This document shows, in pieces, positions 1 to 7,113 of a stretch of 64,000 nucleotides of DNA. Made by a program: the position numbers and the translations under genes. Numbering within the stretch: position 1 is the first letter of the stretch; each line of letters starts with the position of its first letter. The notes below the pieces were generated by a model, which saw only the letters and a program-made list of their open reading frames with translations, did no database searches and was not told where the DNA came from. The DNA comes from a bacterium (lineage in GTDB: Bacteria; Bacillota; Bacilli; Lactobacillales; Streptococcaceae): the NCBI GenBank assembly GCA_905221235.1, contig CAJNCJ010000001.1:193995-257994 (forward strand). The letters are read 5' to 3'.

Positions 1-2075
1 CGAGGTGAGTGGATATCGTAAACCCCAGGTCCCACTTCTGTTTGGAAGTTTTTCGCTTTGAGTTCGTCCAAGATTTCAAGATTTGAACGGCTAGCCTCAA
101 ATGAGATAACGTCCGCATCCAAGTTATCGATAGCTGGGATGATATCTGTAAATTCTGAGTAACACATGTGAGTGTGGATTTGTGTATCTGGCGCTACTGT
201 TGAGTGTACCAAGCGGAAGGCAGGAATTGCCCAGTCAAGGTAGTCTTCGTACCAGTCGCTACGACGAAGTGGCAATTTTTCACGAAGAGCAGCCTCATCG
301 ATTTGGATGATTTTCACACCAGCAGCTTCAAGGTCAAGCACTTCATCCTTGATAGCAAGGGCGATTTGAAGAGTAGAATCCTTGATAGAGATGTCTTCAC
401 GTGGGAATGACCAGTTGAGGATGGTAACAGGTCCAGTCAACATACCCTTAACAGGTTTGTTTGTACGGCTTTGTGCATAGCTAGACCATTTAACAGTGAT
501 TGGGTTAAGACGAGTTACATCACCCCAGATGATTGGTGGTTTCACCCCACGCATACCGTATGACTGTACCCAACCATTTTTAGAGAAGAGGTAACCTGAC
601 AAGTTTTGACCGAAGTACTCAACCATGTCGTTACGTTCAAATTCACCGTGAACAAGGACATCAAAGTCGATATCTTCTTGCCATTTGATCCATTCATCGA
701 TCGTTTCAGCAAGGAAAGCGTCGTACTCTTCTTGAGACAATTCACCTTTACGGTAAGCCAAACGTTTAGCACGAACTTCCTTAGTTTGAGGGAATGAACC
801 GATAGTTGTTGTTGGAAGAGCTGGAAGTTTGAAAGCTTCTTCTTGGATAGCTTCACGTTCGGCAAAGGCTGGCAAACGAGTGTAGTCTGCGTCAGTCAAA
901 CCAGCGATGCGCGCACGAAGTTCCGCATTGACACCAACACGCTCAGTCGCAAAGAGTTCTTTATTTGCTGCAAGAGCTTCTGCTCCTTGACCGTTGCGGA
1001 TAGCATCCAAATCACGGATTTCATCCAATTTTTCAACCGCAAAAGCAAAGTGGTTCAAGATAGCTGGTTCAAATTCTTCGTTAGCAGTTGTAAATGGCAC
1101 ATGAAGAAGTGAGCATGAGCTAGTCAAAACAATGTTTTCAGCTGGGATTTGCTCAAGAATAGCCAGGCTCTTTTCGTAGTTGTTACGCCAGATGTTTTTA
1201 CCATTGACAATACCTGCATAGAGAGTCTTGTCAGCTGGGAAACCACCTTTAACGAGTTCAAGAGTTTTCTTACCTTCAACGAAGTCCAAACCGATAGCAT
1301 CTACTGGCAATTTCACAAGGTCAGCGTAGACGTCACGAACATCACCGAAGTAAGTTTGAAGCAAGACTTCAAGACCTTTTTTGTCAGCCAAAAGTTTGTT
1401 GTAGAGGTTCAAGAAGAGAGATTTTTCTTCAGCAGTCAAGTCTTTTACAAGAGCCGCTTCGTCGAGTTGGATACGAGTTGCACCAAGTTCAGCCAATTTA
1501 GCAAAAACTTCTTGGTAAGCAGCAACTAAGCTGTCTACGAAGTCTTCTGCTTTCACGCCTTCTTCAAAGTCTGACAATTGAAGGAAAGTGAATGGACCTA
1601 CAAGAACAGGACGAGTGTTGAGACCAAGTTCTTTTGCTTCTTGGAACTCATCGAAAATCTTGTGACCTGCAAGTTTAACTTGAGTGTCTTTTTCAAATTT
1701 AGGAACGATGTAATGGTAGTTAGTGTTGAACCATTTCTTCATTGGAAGGGCGCGAACGTCCCCTTTTTCTCCTTGGTAACCACGACCCAAAGCAAAGTAG
1801 CGCTCAAGGTCAGACAAGTCCAAGTTTTGAACTGAAGCAGGTACCACGTTGAAAAGGAAAGCTGCATCTAGGAAGTTGTCATAGTGAGAAAAGTCGTTTG
1901 ATGGGATTTCAGTGATACCTTTTTCTTTGACGATGTTCCAGTGTTTAGCACGCAATTCTTTTGCTGCTGCCAAGAGTTCTTCTTCTGAGATTTCTTTTCT
2001 AAAGTATTTTTCAGTTGTAAATTTTAATTCGCGGAATTCGCCCAAACGAGGGAAACCGATGATTGTAGTTGACAT
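1..2075 (-). CDS. metE: Cobalamin-independent methionine synthase, 3' end outside the window
   Basis: MetE transfers a methyl group from 5-methyltetrahydropteroyl-triglutamate to homocysteine in the cytoplasm, the last step of methionine synthesis. Reading the minus strand from the ATG at 2075 gives [19 protein letters not shown], the conserved MetE N-terminus, then about 690 uninterrupted codons. The C-terminal catalytic half is present, with [15 protein letters not shown] and the [13 protein letters not shown] segment. The family is about 750 residues, so roughly the last 60, including a zinc ligand, lie beyond the left edge. A strong Shine-Dalgarno sequence (GGAGGA) sits 6-8 bases before the ATG. 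A MetR-type palindrome lies about 80 bases upstream. metF is often the next gene downstream in streptococci, but it would be outside the window. Confidence 0.96.
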   Translation of the reverse strand, partial: MSTTIIGFPRLGEFRELKFTTEKYFRKEISEEELLAAAKELRAKHWNIVKEKGITEIPSNDFSHYDNFLDAAFLFNVVPASVQNLDLSDLERYFALGRGYQGEKGDVRALPMKKWFNTNYHYIVPKFEKDTQVKLAGHKIFDEFQEAKELGLNTRPVLVGPFTFLQLSDFEEGVKAEDFVDSLVAAYQEVFAKLAELGATRIQLDEAALVKDLTAEEKSLFLNLYNKLLADKKGLEVLLQTYFGDVRDVYADLVKLPVDAIGLDFVEGKKTLELVKGGFPADKTLYAGIVNGKNIWRNNYEKSLAILEQIPAENIVLTSSCSLLHVPFTTANEEFEPAILNHFAFAVEKLDEIRDLDAIRNGQGAEALAANKELFATERVGVNAELRARIAGLTDADYTRLPAFAEREAIQEEAFKLPALPTTTIGSFPQTKEVRAKRLAYRKGELSQEEYDAFLAETIDEWIKWQEDIDFDVLVHGEFERNDMVEYFGQNLSGYLFSKNGWVQSYGMRGVKPPIIWGDVTRLNPITVKWSSYAQSRTNKPVKGMLTGPVTILNWSFPREDISIKDSTLQIALAIKDEVLDLEAAGVKIIQIDEAALREKLPLRRSDWYEDYLDWAIPAFRLVHSTVAPDTQIHTHMCYSEFTDIIPAIDNLDADVISFEASRSNLEILDELKAKNFQTEVGPGVYDIHSP

Positions 2076-2155
2076 GATGTGTCCTCCAAAATTTGTTGTT
2101 GAAACTATCTTAACAGAAAAGAAAGCGTCTGTATAATTGTAAAAAATTAGGCTTT

Positions 2156-2176
2156 GATATAGTTTGAAACTATATC
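2156..2176. promoter_or_regulatory. MetR/MtaR-type operator upstream of metE
   Basis: GATATAGTTT-G-AAACTATATC is a perfect palindrome with 10-base arms. It matches the TATAGTTTnAAACTATA box described by comparative genomics for the LysR-type methionine regulator MetR/MtaR of streptococci. A second half-site-like AAACTAT lies at about 2102-2108. The box stands 80 bases before the metE ATG, upstream of weak promoter hexamers, as expected for an activator. Confidence 0.75.
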
Positions 2177-2192
2177 TCTGTTTTAGACAAAA

Positions 2193-2219
2193 GAAAAAGA
2201 CTTGAGACAACTGCCTCAA
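2193..2219 (-). terminator. Terminator after the glycosylase gene
   Basis: On the minus strand TTGAGGCA-GT-TGTCTCAA forms a stem (one G-U pair) followed by GTCTTTTTC. It lies downstream of the gene ending at 2319 and before the metE operator. Confidence 0.65.
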
Positions 2220-2318
2220 ATCCTTTGTATAGCTTATTTTTAGCTGTGTTTTAGTTGGAATACTCAAACACGTTATTAGTAATTCTTATAAGTGACTATG
2301 ACTTGTTATTAGAAAAGA

Positions 2319-2681
2319 CTATAGGTTGATCCCCTTCTCTCGGAGATTAGCCAAACACTCCTCATAGTAGGTATCGTCATGTTCGCTATATATAGGACTA
2401 GTCAACTTTTCCTCTACTAAATCTTCATAAGGAGAGCAGGTCTTACCTCGGTAATTCTTGTCCAGCCACTCTGGACTGACATTGTAGCCACGGCTAGCCA
2501 TCTCCTCCATGATCAAGCGATGATAGGCATAGAGACGATAGGGCGAGTGAGTAAAGACATAGTCCACCGTCGCATGCTTTCTGCACCAGCCATTGCCACG
2601 CAGGGCGCAACACTCTCGATGTTGCCCCAAAAGCTGAGGCCGGGGAAGTTGTAAAATCAAAGCCTCATGCCAAAGTCTCAT
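2319..2681 (-). CDS. Pyrimidine dimer DNA glycosylase-like protein (TIGR02328 family)
   Basis: This 120-residue protein has the layout of the small T4 endonuclease V (DenV) type: an N-terminal LLGQHRE helix, then the central segment KHATVDYVFTHSPYRLYAYH followed by MASRGYNVSPEW, matching the DenV region around its RGFNI motif. DenV enzymes excise one base of a UV-induced pyrimidine dimer and nick the abasic site. Here the N-terminus carries extra His/Cys residues (HRECCALRG), so substrate range is uncertain. The ATG at 2681 has an AAAGGAG ribosome site six bases upstream. The gene overlaps the end of the DUF1722 gene by 17 bases, so the two should be translationally coupled. Family assignment is by eye; activity is inferred. 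Confidence 0.75.
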   Translation of the reverse strand: MRLWHEALILQLPRPQLLGQHRECCALRGNGWCRKHATVDYVFTHSPYRLYAYHRLIMEEMASRGYNVSPEWLDKNYRGKTCSPYEDLVEEKLTSPIYSEHDDTYYEECLANLREKGINL

Positions 2682-3066
2682 GGGTGTCTCCTTTCAGTAA
2701 AGTCGAATGTTGCAAGTAGGTATTCGGATAGGATTCAAGCAACTCTAGAGTCTTGGCGACCAAGTCTTCCTTGGAAGCCAGACCACAGCGATAGCAATCC
2801 AGCAAGAGCATATAGTCCTTACGCTCAGCATCTGTCGCTTTCTTTTTGAAATAGCCCCAAATATGCTGAAAAGCATTGCAAACCTGACCCCTGTGTTCTG
2901 GAATCTGGCAGGCACGATCAATCATCTCTTGAACCTTATTCACCTCCACCGCTTCTTGCTTGAGATACTGACGAATCTCATTGTAAATATTGCTGGAATG
3001 GCTCAACACGAGGTATTTGTTTCTAGCCCAGAGTTGTTGGCAAAGGGCACGTTGATTGTTATTCAT
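2665..3066 (-). CDS. DUF1722 (YbgA-like) protein
   Basis: A small cytoplasmic protein of about 133 residues with the DUF1722/YbgA pattern: an N-terminal LWARNKYLVLSHSS segment, a central VCNAFQHIWGYFKKKATDAERK segment split around a conserved W-G-Y-F-K core, and a C-terminal helical part. Its biochemical role is unknown. E. coli ybgA is next to the photolyase gene phr, and here the gene overlaps a pyrimidine-dimer glycosylase-like gene, so a link to UV repair is a reasonable guess. An in-frame ATG at 3075 overlaps the -10 box, so I prefer the ATG at 3066, which would start at or within a base or two of the transcript's 5' end. Confidence 0.78.
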   Translation of the reverse strand: MNNNQRALCQQLWARNKYLVLSHSSNIYNEIRQYLKQEAVEVNKVQEMIDRACQIPEHRGQVCNAFQHIWGYFKKKATDAERKDYMLLLDCYRCGLASKEDLVAKTLELLESYPNTYLQHSTLLKGDTHETLA

Positions 3067-3073
3067 AATTGAC

Positions 3074-3082
3074 ATTATATCA
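3074..3082 (-). promoter_or_regulatory. Extended -10 promoter for the DUF1722-glycosylase pair
   Basis: On the minus strand TGATATAAT is a perfect extended -10 (TG, one base, TATAAT). No good -35 hexamer is seen. Expected initiation 6-8 bases downstream falls at the ATG at 3066, which would make the message leaderless. Confidence 0.6.
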
Positions 3083-3120
3083 TATTTTGATTTATAAATA
3101 TCTATTCCTATCTTATAATA

Positions 3121-4893
3121 TTATAAAATTGCCTTTTTTAAAGCCGCTTGAAGTTCTTCATCTACTGCATAGATATAGAGTCCATTTACTCCTCTTGTAA
3201 GTAAAACATTTAATTCATTTTTTAAAAGATCTTCACCAAAATTTTTCATTTCACCATTTTCGAGTTTCCTATTTTGAACTGCTCCTTTATTTTTACTAGC
3301 AGAGATATCAAACTTAATTTTACCATCTCTATATTTAACCGATGGACCAATAATGACTCCAGCATAATTCAAATCAAAACCTTGCACAGTAAAAGTGGAT
3401 CCTACTTCATCAATAGTTTGTGGTTGTTCAATCCAAGAAAGTTTAGAGTTTTTCCTATCCCTACTCAATTCTCTATTCCAAGGACATAACCAGCCATCTA
3501 TTTCCACACACCAATAATTTTTATATTCATCTTTATATCTATATTTATAACTATCTTTATATTTTTCTACAGGTTTAGATTGACTACTATATTCCCAGTC
3601 ATAAGTTGCTATTAACCTAGAAATCCCTAAATGCCGATTCTCATCTTTTAACTTAATAGCATCCTGTAATTCCTTGGGAGAATTAAATATCTGGATGTCA
3701 TAGTTATTGTCTTCTTTTAATTTGGTAATTTCTCTCTTATCAATAATATTTCTAATCCAACTAATTGTAGATTCACTAGCTTTTATACGCATTTGATTAT
3801 TTAATTCAATTAAATTGCCAGACAACCTCGCTTGATGCTGTAAAGTCAAAAATGAATCATCTACCCATATTTGAGATTTATTCATTATTTGATTATCATC
3901 GTACACTAAAACTACTACTTTCGATTTTGATAGTATATCTTTTAAATGATTACCACCCTGATAAGCTTGATTTTTTGCAGTCAAAAGTAAATGTCCTTCG
4001 TCAATAACAACTATACCAGCATTAGCATCTTGCTTTTTTAGTGCGTTTAAAAACTGAGTTGGTTTCATAGCAACATCAAGAGTTGAACCACTCTTCCACT
4101 CAAGCTTTTTCTCTATTTCTTTATAGACACTCAATTGATCGTCATGATTAACAACCAAATTAATTGCATTATTTTCTCTTAGGAAATCCGTGTCATCAGA
4201 ATTTAATAAATCATCGATTAAAGAACTCATCAAAACAGTTTTACCAGCACCAGCTTCTCCTTTAACCAAGATTAAAGTTCCAAACTCGTTCTTACTAAGT
4301 GCTGATGTAATTTTAAAAATGATTTCATTTTTTGCCTTTAATTGCTCATTGGTTAATTTATGAAATGGGGAAGATTTAAAAATTGCAGAATTTCTAACAA
4401 TACTTTCTGCTGGAAATAAATACTTATTTTTCTTATTTAACGAACTCCAAATTTTGGTAAAAATCTCATCAAGCTCATCAGAAGTATAATATTTATTTTG
4501 AGGATTCCCTCGCCTGTTTTGAACATTTGAAACATTATCAACGCTTAATAAATACAACATTAGTCTATTCTCAATATCTAGTGTCAAAGACTTATTAAAG
4601 TGATGATGACCTATAACAAACATTTTAGTAGTATTTGATTTTGAAAATTTAACCCAATCTTCTCTAATTTCACCTAAATGTTGATTTGTACGACGTACAA
4701 TATCTGTTGTTTCACCTACATAAACACTATAACCATCAGAATTTTTATCATTTACAATATATATAGTCGGATATTCAAACAATAGCATCTTGTTTTCATC
4801 ACGAAAACTGATTTTTAAAGTTTCCTGTAAAGTGTCTAATGAACCACTTTCATATTCTACTTCTTCAATTACTGGTTTCAATATTTTACTCAT
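3121..4893 (-). CDS. GIY-YIG nuclease fused to Schlafen group 3-like (DUF2075) helicase
   Basis: This 590-residue protein has two parts. Residues about 40-130 look like a GIY-YIG endonuclease: TIYIV, then YSVYVGETTDIVRR with the catalytic Arg, then a Glu in DIENRLMLYL. Residues about 180-590 are a DUF2075 helicase of the group Pfam now calls Schlafen group 3: Walker A GEAGAGKT, Walker B VVIDEGHLL, VLVYDDNQ, the late TFTVQGFDLNYAGVIIGP motif and LLTRGVNGLYIY near the end. Together these suggest nucleic-acid cleavage coupled to ATP-driven translocation. It follows a MazG-like gene by 15 bases with only a weak ribosome site, so coupling is likely. Composition is visibly richer in A+T than the flanking metE and scr genes, suggesting transfer. 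A defence role is inference. Confidence 0.85.
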   Translation of the reverse strand: MSKILKPVIEEVEYESGSLDTLQETLKISFRDENKMLLFEYPTIYIVNDKNSDGYSVYVGETTDIVRRTNQHLGEIREDWVKFSKSNTTKMFVIGHHHFNKSLTLDIENRLMLYLLSVDNVSNVQNRRGNPQNKYYTSDELDEIFTKIWSSLNKKNKYLFPAESIVRNSAIFKSSPFHKLTNEQLKAKNEIIFKITSALSKNEFGTLILVKGEAGAGKTVLMSSLIDDLLNSDDTDFLRENNAINLVVNHDDQLSVYKEIEKKLEWKSGSTLDVAMKPTQFLNALKKQDANAGIVVIDEGHLLLTAKNQAYQGGNHLKDILSKSKVVVLVYDDNQIMNKSQIWVDDSFLTLQHQARLSGNLIELNNQMRIKASESTISWIRNIIDKREITKLKEDNNYDIQIFNSPKELQDAIKLKDENRHLGISRLIATYDWEYSSQSKPVEKYKDSYKYRYKDEYKNYWCVEIDGWLCPWNRELSRDRKNSKLSWIEQPQTIDEVGSTFTVQGFDLNYAGVIIGPSVKYRDGKIKFDISASKNKGAVQNRKLENGEMKNFGEDLLKNELNVLLTRGVNGLYIYAVDEELQAALKKAIL

Positions 4894-4908
4894 ATCAGTT
4901 ACTCAACA

Positions 4909-5238
4909 CTATAATTCAGTATATTTTTTATTATTTCCTTTACTTAATTTAACAGGATATTTCGCTTTATTTTTTTCTAATTTTTCTTCAATAATCTGTT
5001 CTATATCCAGTTGTAAATTATCAGCTAACATTATTGAATATATTAGCACATCCGCTAGTTCTTCTTTAATTCTTTCAAGAGACTTTGTTGTAACTTCTTC
5101 AGATTGCTTCCATTGGAACAATTCTAGAAGTTCACTAGATTCCAGCAAGATAGATATAGCTAAATCTTTTTCATTATGAAATTTTCTCCAATCACGATCA
5201 TCTCGAAATTTATTAATTTTATCAATTGTTGATTTCAT
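4909..5238 (-). CDS. MazG-like nucleotide pyrophosphohydrolase
   Basis: A 109-residue all-helical protein with the MazG-superfamily metal-binding pattern: LLESSELLELFQW (ExxE-type) followed about 20 residues later by KEELADVLIYSIMLAD (ExxD-type). Such enzymes hydrolyse (d)NTPs to monophosphates and pyrophosphate, using Mg2+ held by these acidic residues. The length fits the short single-domain MazG-like group. GGAG lies seven bases before the ATG. It is the first gene of a two-gene unit with the GIY-YIG/DUF2075 helicase, driven by an extended -10 promoter at 5271-5279. It could act on nucleotides in the same response as the helicase-nuclease, for example by depleting dNTPs or removing modified ones. 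That link is inference from gene order. Confidence 0.85.
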   Translation of the reverse strand: MKSTIDKINKFRDDRDWRKFHNEKDLAISILLESSELLELFQWKQSEEVTTKSLERIKEELADVLIYSIMLADNLQLDIEQIIEEKLEKNKAKYPVKLSKGNNKKYTEL

Positions 5239-5270
5239 TTTAATTCTCCAATATGAATTTACTTATACAC

Positions 5271-5279
5271 ATTATATCA
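5271..5279 (-). promoter_or_regulatory. Extended -10 promoter for the MazG-helicase pair
   Basis: TGATATAAT on the minus strand, followed by GTG, 33 bases before the MazG-like ATG. The same TGATATAATGT string drives the DUF1722 pair. The -35 position is A/T-rich without a consensus hexamer. Confidence 0.6.
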
Positions 5280-5380
5280 TGAAACCTATTCTTAAATTTT
5301 ATAAAAGGAATAAAATTAGGTTTAAATTCTTGAGCTTCACTCTCACAAAAAGACTCATTCCCCCTTTCTACTACAAAATA

Positions 5381-5389
5381 TGGTATAGT
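5381..5389 (+). promoter_or_regulatory. Extended -10 promoter for the VTT-domain gene
   Basis: TGGTATAGT fits TG-N-TATAAT with one mismatch and lies 28 bases before the ATG at 5418. Confidence 0.5.
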
Positions 5390-5417
5390 AGAATTATACT
5401 ATCTACGAGGAGTTTAC

Positions 5418-6035
5418 ATGTCACAGGATAAACAAATGAAAGCTGTTTCTCCCCTTCTACAGCAAGTTATCAATATCTCATCGATTGTCGGTGGTGTCGG
5501 GAGTTTGATTTTCTGTATTTGGGCTTATCAGGCTGGGATTTTACAGTCTAAGGAAACCCTCTCTGCCTTTATCCAGCAGGCAGGTATCTGGGGGCCACCT
5601 CTCTTTATCTTTTTACAGATTTTACAGACGGTCGTCCCTATCATTCCTGGAGCCTTGACCTCGGTGGCTGGCGTCTTTATCTACGGTCACATCATCGGGA
5701 CTATCTACAACTATATCGGAATCGTGATTGGCTGTGTCATTATCTTTTATCTGGTGCGCCTCTATGGGGCTGCCTTTGTCCAGTCTGTCGTCAGCAAGCG
5801 TACCTATGACAAGTATATCGGCTGGTTGGACAAGGGCAATCGTTTTGACCGTTTCTTTATCTTTATGATGATTTGGCCCATTAGTCCAGCTGACTTTCTC
5901 TGTATGCTGGCTGCCCTGACCAAGATGAGCTTCAAGCGTTATATGATCATCATCGTTCTGACCAAACCCTTTACCCTCGTGGTTTATACCTACGGTCTAA
6001 CCTATATTATCGACTTCTTCTGGCAAATGCTTTGA
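5418..6035 (+). CDS. TVP38/TMEM64 (VTT/DedA-like) family membrane protein
   Basis: A 205-residue integral membrane protein. Hydrophobic segments lie at roughly residues 15-40, 50-75, 80-110, 145-170 and 175-200. The central stretch VVPIIPGALTSVAGVFIYG is the glycine/proline-rich re-entrant motif typical of the VTT (SNARE-associated/TMEM64) family, and IWPISPADFLCMLAALTKM is the second conserved segment. Relatives act as lipid scramblases or in proton-dependent lipid-carrier transport, but no substrate can be assigned here. GAGGAG lies five bases before the ATG. The gene is monocistronic on the plus strand between two minus-strand units. Confidence 0.88.
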   Translation: MSQDKQMKAVSPLLQQVINISSIVGGVGSLIFCIWAYQAGILQSKETLSAFIQQAGIWGPPLFIFLQILQTVVPIIPGALTSVAGVFIYGHIIGTIYNYIGIVIGCVIIFYLVRLYGAAFVQSVVSKRTYDKYIGWLDKGNRFDRFFIFMMIWPISPADFLCMLAALTKMSFKRYMIIIVLTKPFTLVVYTYGLTYIIDFFWQML

Positions 6036-6041
6036 GAATAG

Positions 6042-6070
6042 AAAAATCCGTTTGGTTTCCCAAGCGGATT
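6042..6070 (-). terminator. Terminator after scrK, between convergent genes
   Basis: Arms AATCCG(T/C)TTGG pair around a short loop (6045-6070). On the minus strand the stem is followed by TTTTTC, a good tail for scrK. On the plus strand the tail is weak, so it may serve the VTT gene only partly. Confidence 0.75.
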
Positions 6071-6077
6071 CTGTGCT

Positions 6078-6965
6078 TTATTTTGAAACTTCTTTTGCAA
6101 GAACAAAGTTTCCAAGTGTAGCAGAACCATTTCCTGCGACTGCTGGCGTTACAATGTAATCACGCACATCTGGTACTGGTAGGTAACCATTGAGAAGAGC
6201 TGTAAATTTCTCACGGACACGGTCCAGCATGTGTTGTTGAGCCATGACCCCACCACCAAAGACGATCACATCTGGGCGGAAAGTTACTGTAGCATTAACC
6301 GCAGCTTGAGCGATGTAGTAGGCTTGAACATCCCAGACAGAGCTGTTAAGTTCGATGTTTTCACCACGAATACCTGTACGAGCTTCAAGACTTGGTCCAG
6401 CCGCAAAGCCTTCCAAACATCCTTTGTGGAATGGACAAACACCGTTAAATTCTTTTTCAATATCCATTGGGTGTTTAGCCACATAATAGTGACCCATTTC
6501 AGGGTGACCCACACCACCGATAAACTCACCACGTTGAATAACACCTGCACCGATACCTGTACCGATTGTGTAGTAAACCAAGTTTTCGATACGACCACCA
6601 GCATTGTTACGGGCAACCACTTCACCGTAAGCCGAGCTGTTTACGTCTGTTGTGAAGTACATTGGCACGTTAAGGGCGCGACGAAGGGCACCAAGCAAGT
6701 CTACATTTGCCCAGTGAGGTTTTGGAGTTGTTGTGATAAAGCCATAAGTTTTTGAGTTTTTGTCAATATCAATGGGACCAAATGAACCAACTGCAAGACC
6801 AGCAAGGTTATCGAATTTTGAGAAGAACTCAATGGTTTTATCGATTGTTTCGATTGGAGTTGTTGTTGGAAATTGTGTTTTTTCTACAACGTTAAAGTTT
6901 TCATCACCGACAGCACAGACAAACTTTGTACCGCCCGCTTCCAAGCTTCCATATAATTTTGTCAT
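6078..6965 (-). CDS. scrK: Fructokinase, ROK family
   Basis: ScrK phosphorylates the fructose released when sucrose-6-phosphate is split, feeding fructose-6-phosphate into glycolysis. The 295-residue protein is a complete ROK-family kinase: N-terminal GSLEAGGTKFVCAVG phosphate-binding loop, TIGTGIGAGVI, the HPEMGHYYV segment, the zinc-binding cluster NGVCPFHKGCLEGFAAGPSL (split here by reading only: CPFHKGC is the key part), and FGGGVM near the C-terminus. The ATG at 6965 follows AAGAGGTTTATC. It lies downstream of scrA on the same strand but has its own extended -10 (6993-7001), and a terminator separates it from scrA. Confidence 0.95.
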   Translation of the reverse strand: MTKLYGSLEAGGTKFVCAVGDENFNVVEKTQFPTTTPIETIDKTIEFFSKFDNLAGLAVGSFGPIDIDKNSKTYGFITTTPKPHWANVDLLGALRRALNVPMYFTTDVNSSAYGEVVARNNAGGRIENLVYYTIGTGIGAGVIQRGEFIGGVGHPEMGHYYVAKHPMDIEKEFNGVCPFHKGCLEGFAAGPSLEARTGIRGENIELNSSVWDVQAYYIAQAAVNATVTFRPDVIVFGGGVMAQQHMLDRVREKFTALLNGYLPVPDVRDYIVTPAVAGNGSATLGNFVLAKEVSK

Positions 6966-6992
6966 GATAAACCTCTTGTTTTTATTTTCTTT

Positions 6993-7001
6993 ATTATAGC
7001 A
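6993..7001 (-). promoter_or_regulatory. Extended -10 promoter for scrK
   Basis: Minus strand TGCTATAAT is a perfect extended -10 at 28 bases from the scrK ATG. No clear -35 hexamer. Confidence 0.65.
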
Positions 7002-7065
7002 TATTTTAAAAATCTAAGTTTCTCAATTTTTTAGATTTTCCTCTGTAAATCTTACCATTCAAGCA

Positions 7066-7096
7066 AAAACGAACAAACATGTCATTTGTTCGTTTT
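7066..7096 (-). terminator. Terminator after scrA
   Basis: Perfect 12-base arms AAAACGAACAAA / TTTGTTCGTTTT around a seven-base loop. On the minus strand the 3' arm ends in a T-rich run. It lies 18 bases past the scrA stop. Confidence 0.75.
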
Positions 7097-7113
7097 CATT
7101 TAGCTAGGAAAGA

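Noticed and set aside
542..2136. Several open frames of 60-126 codons on both strands over metE
   Set aside because: The MetE frame is continuous through all of them. They have no ribosome sites and no recognisable protein features.
6231..6755. A 174-codon plus-strand frame opposite scrK
   Set aside because: It lies antisense to a clear ROK kinase and has no family features.
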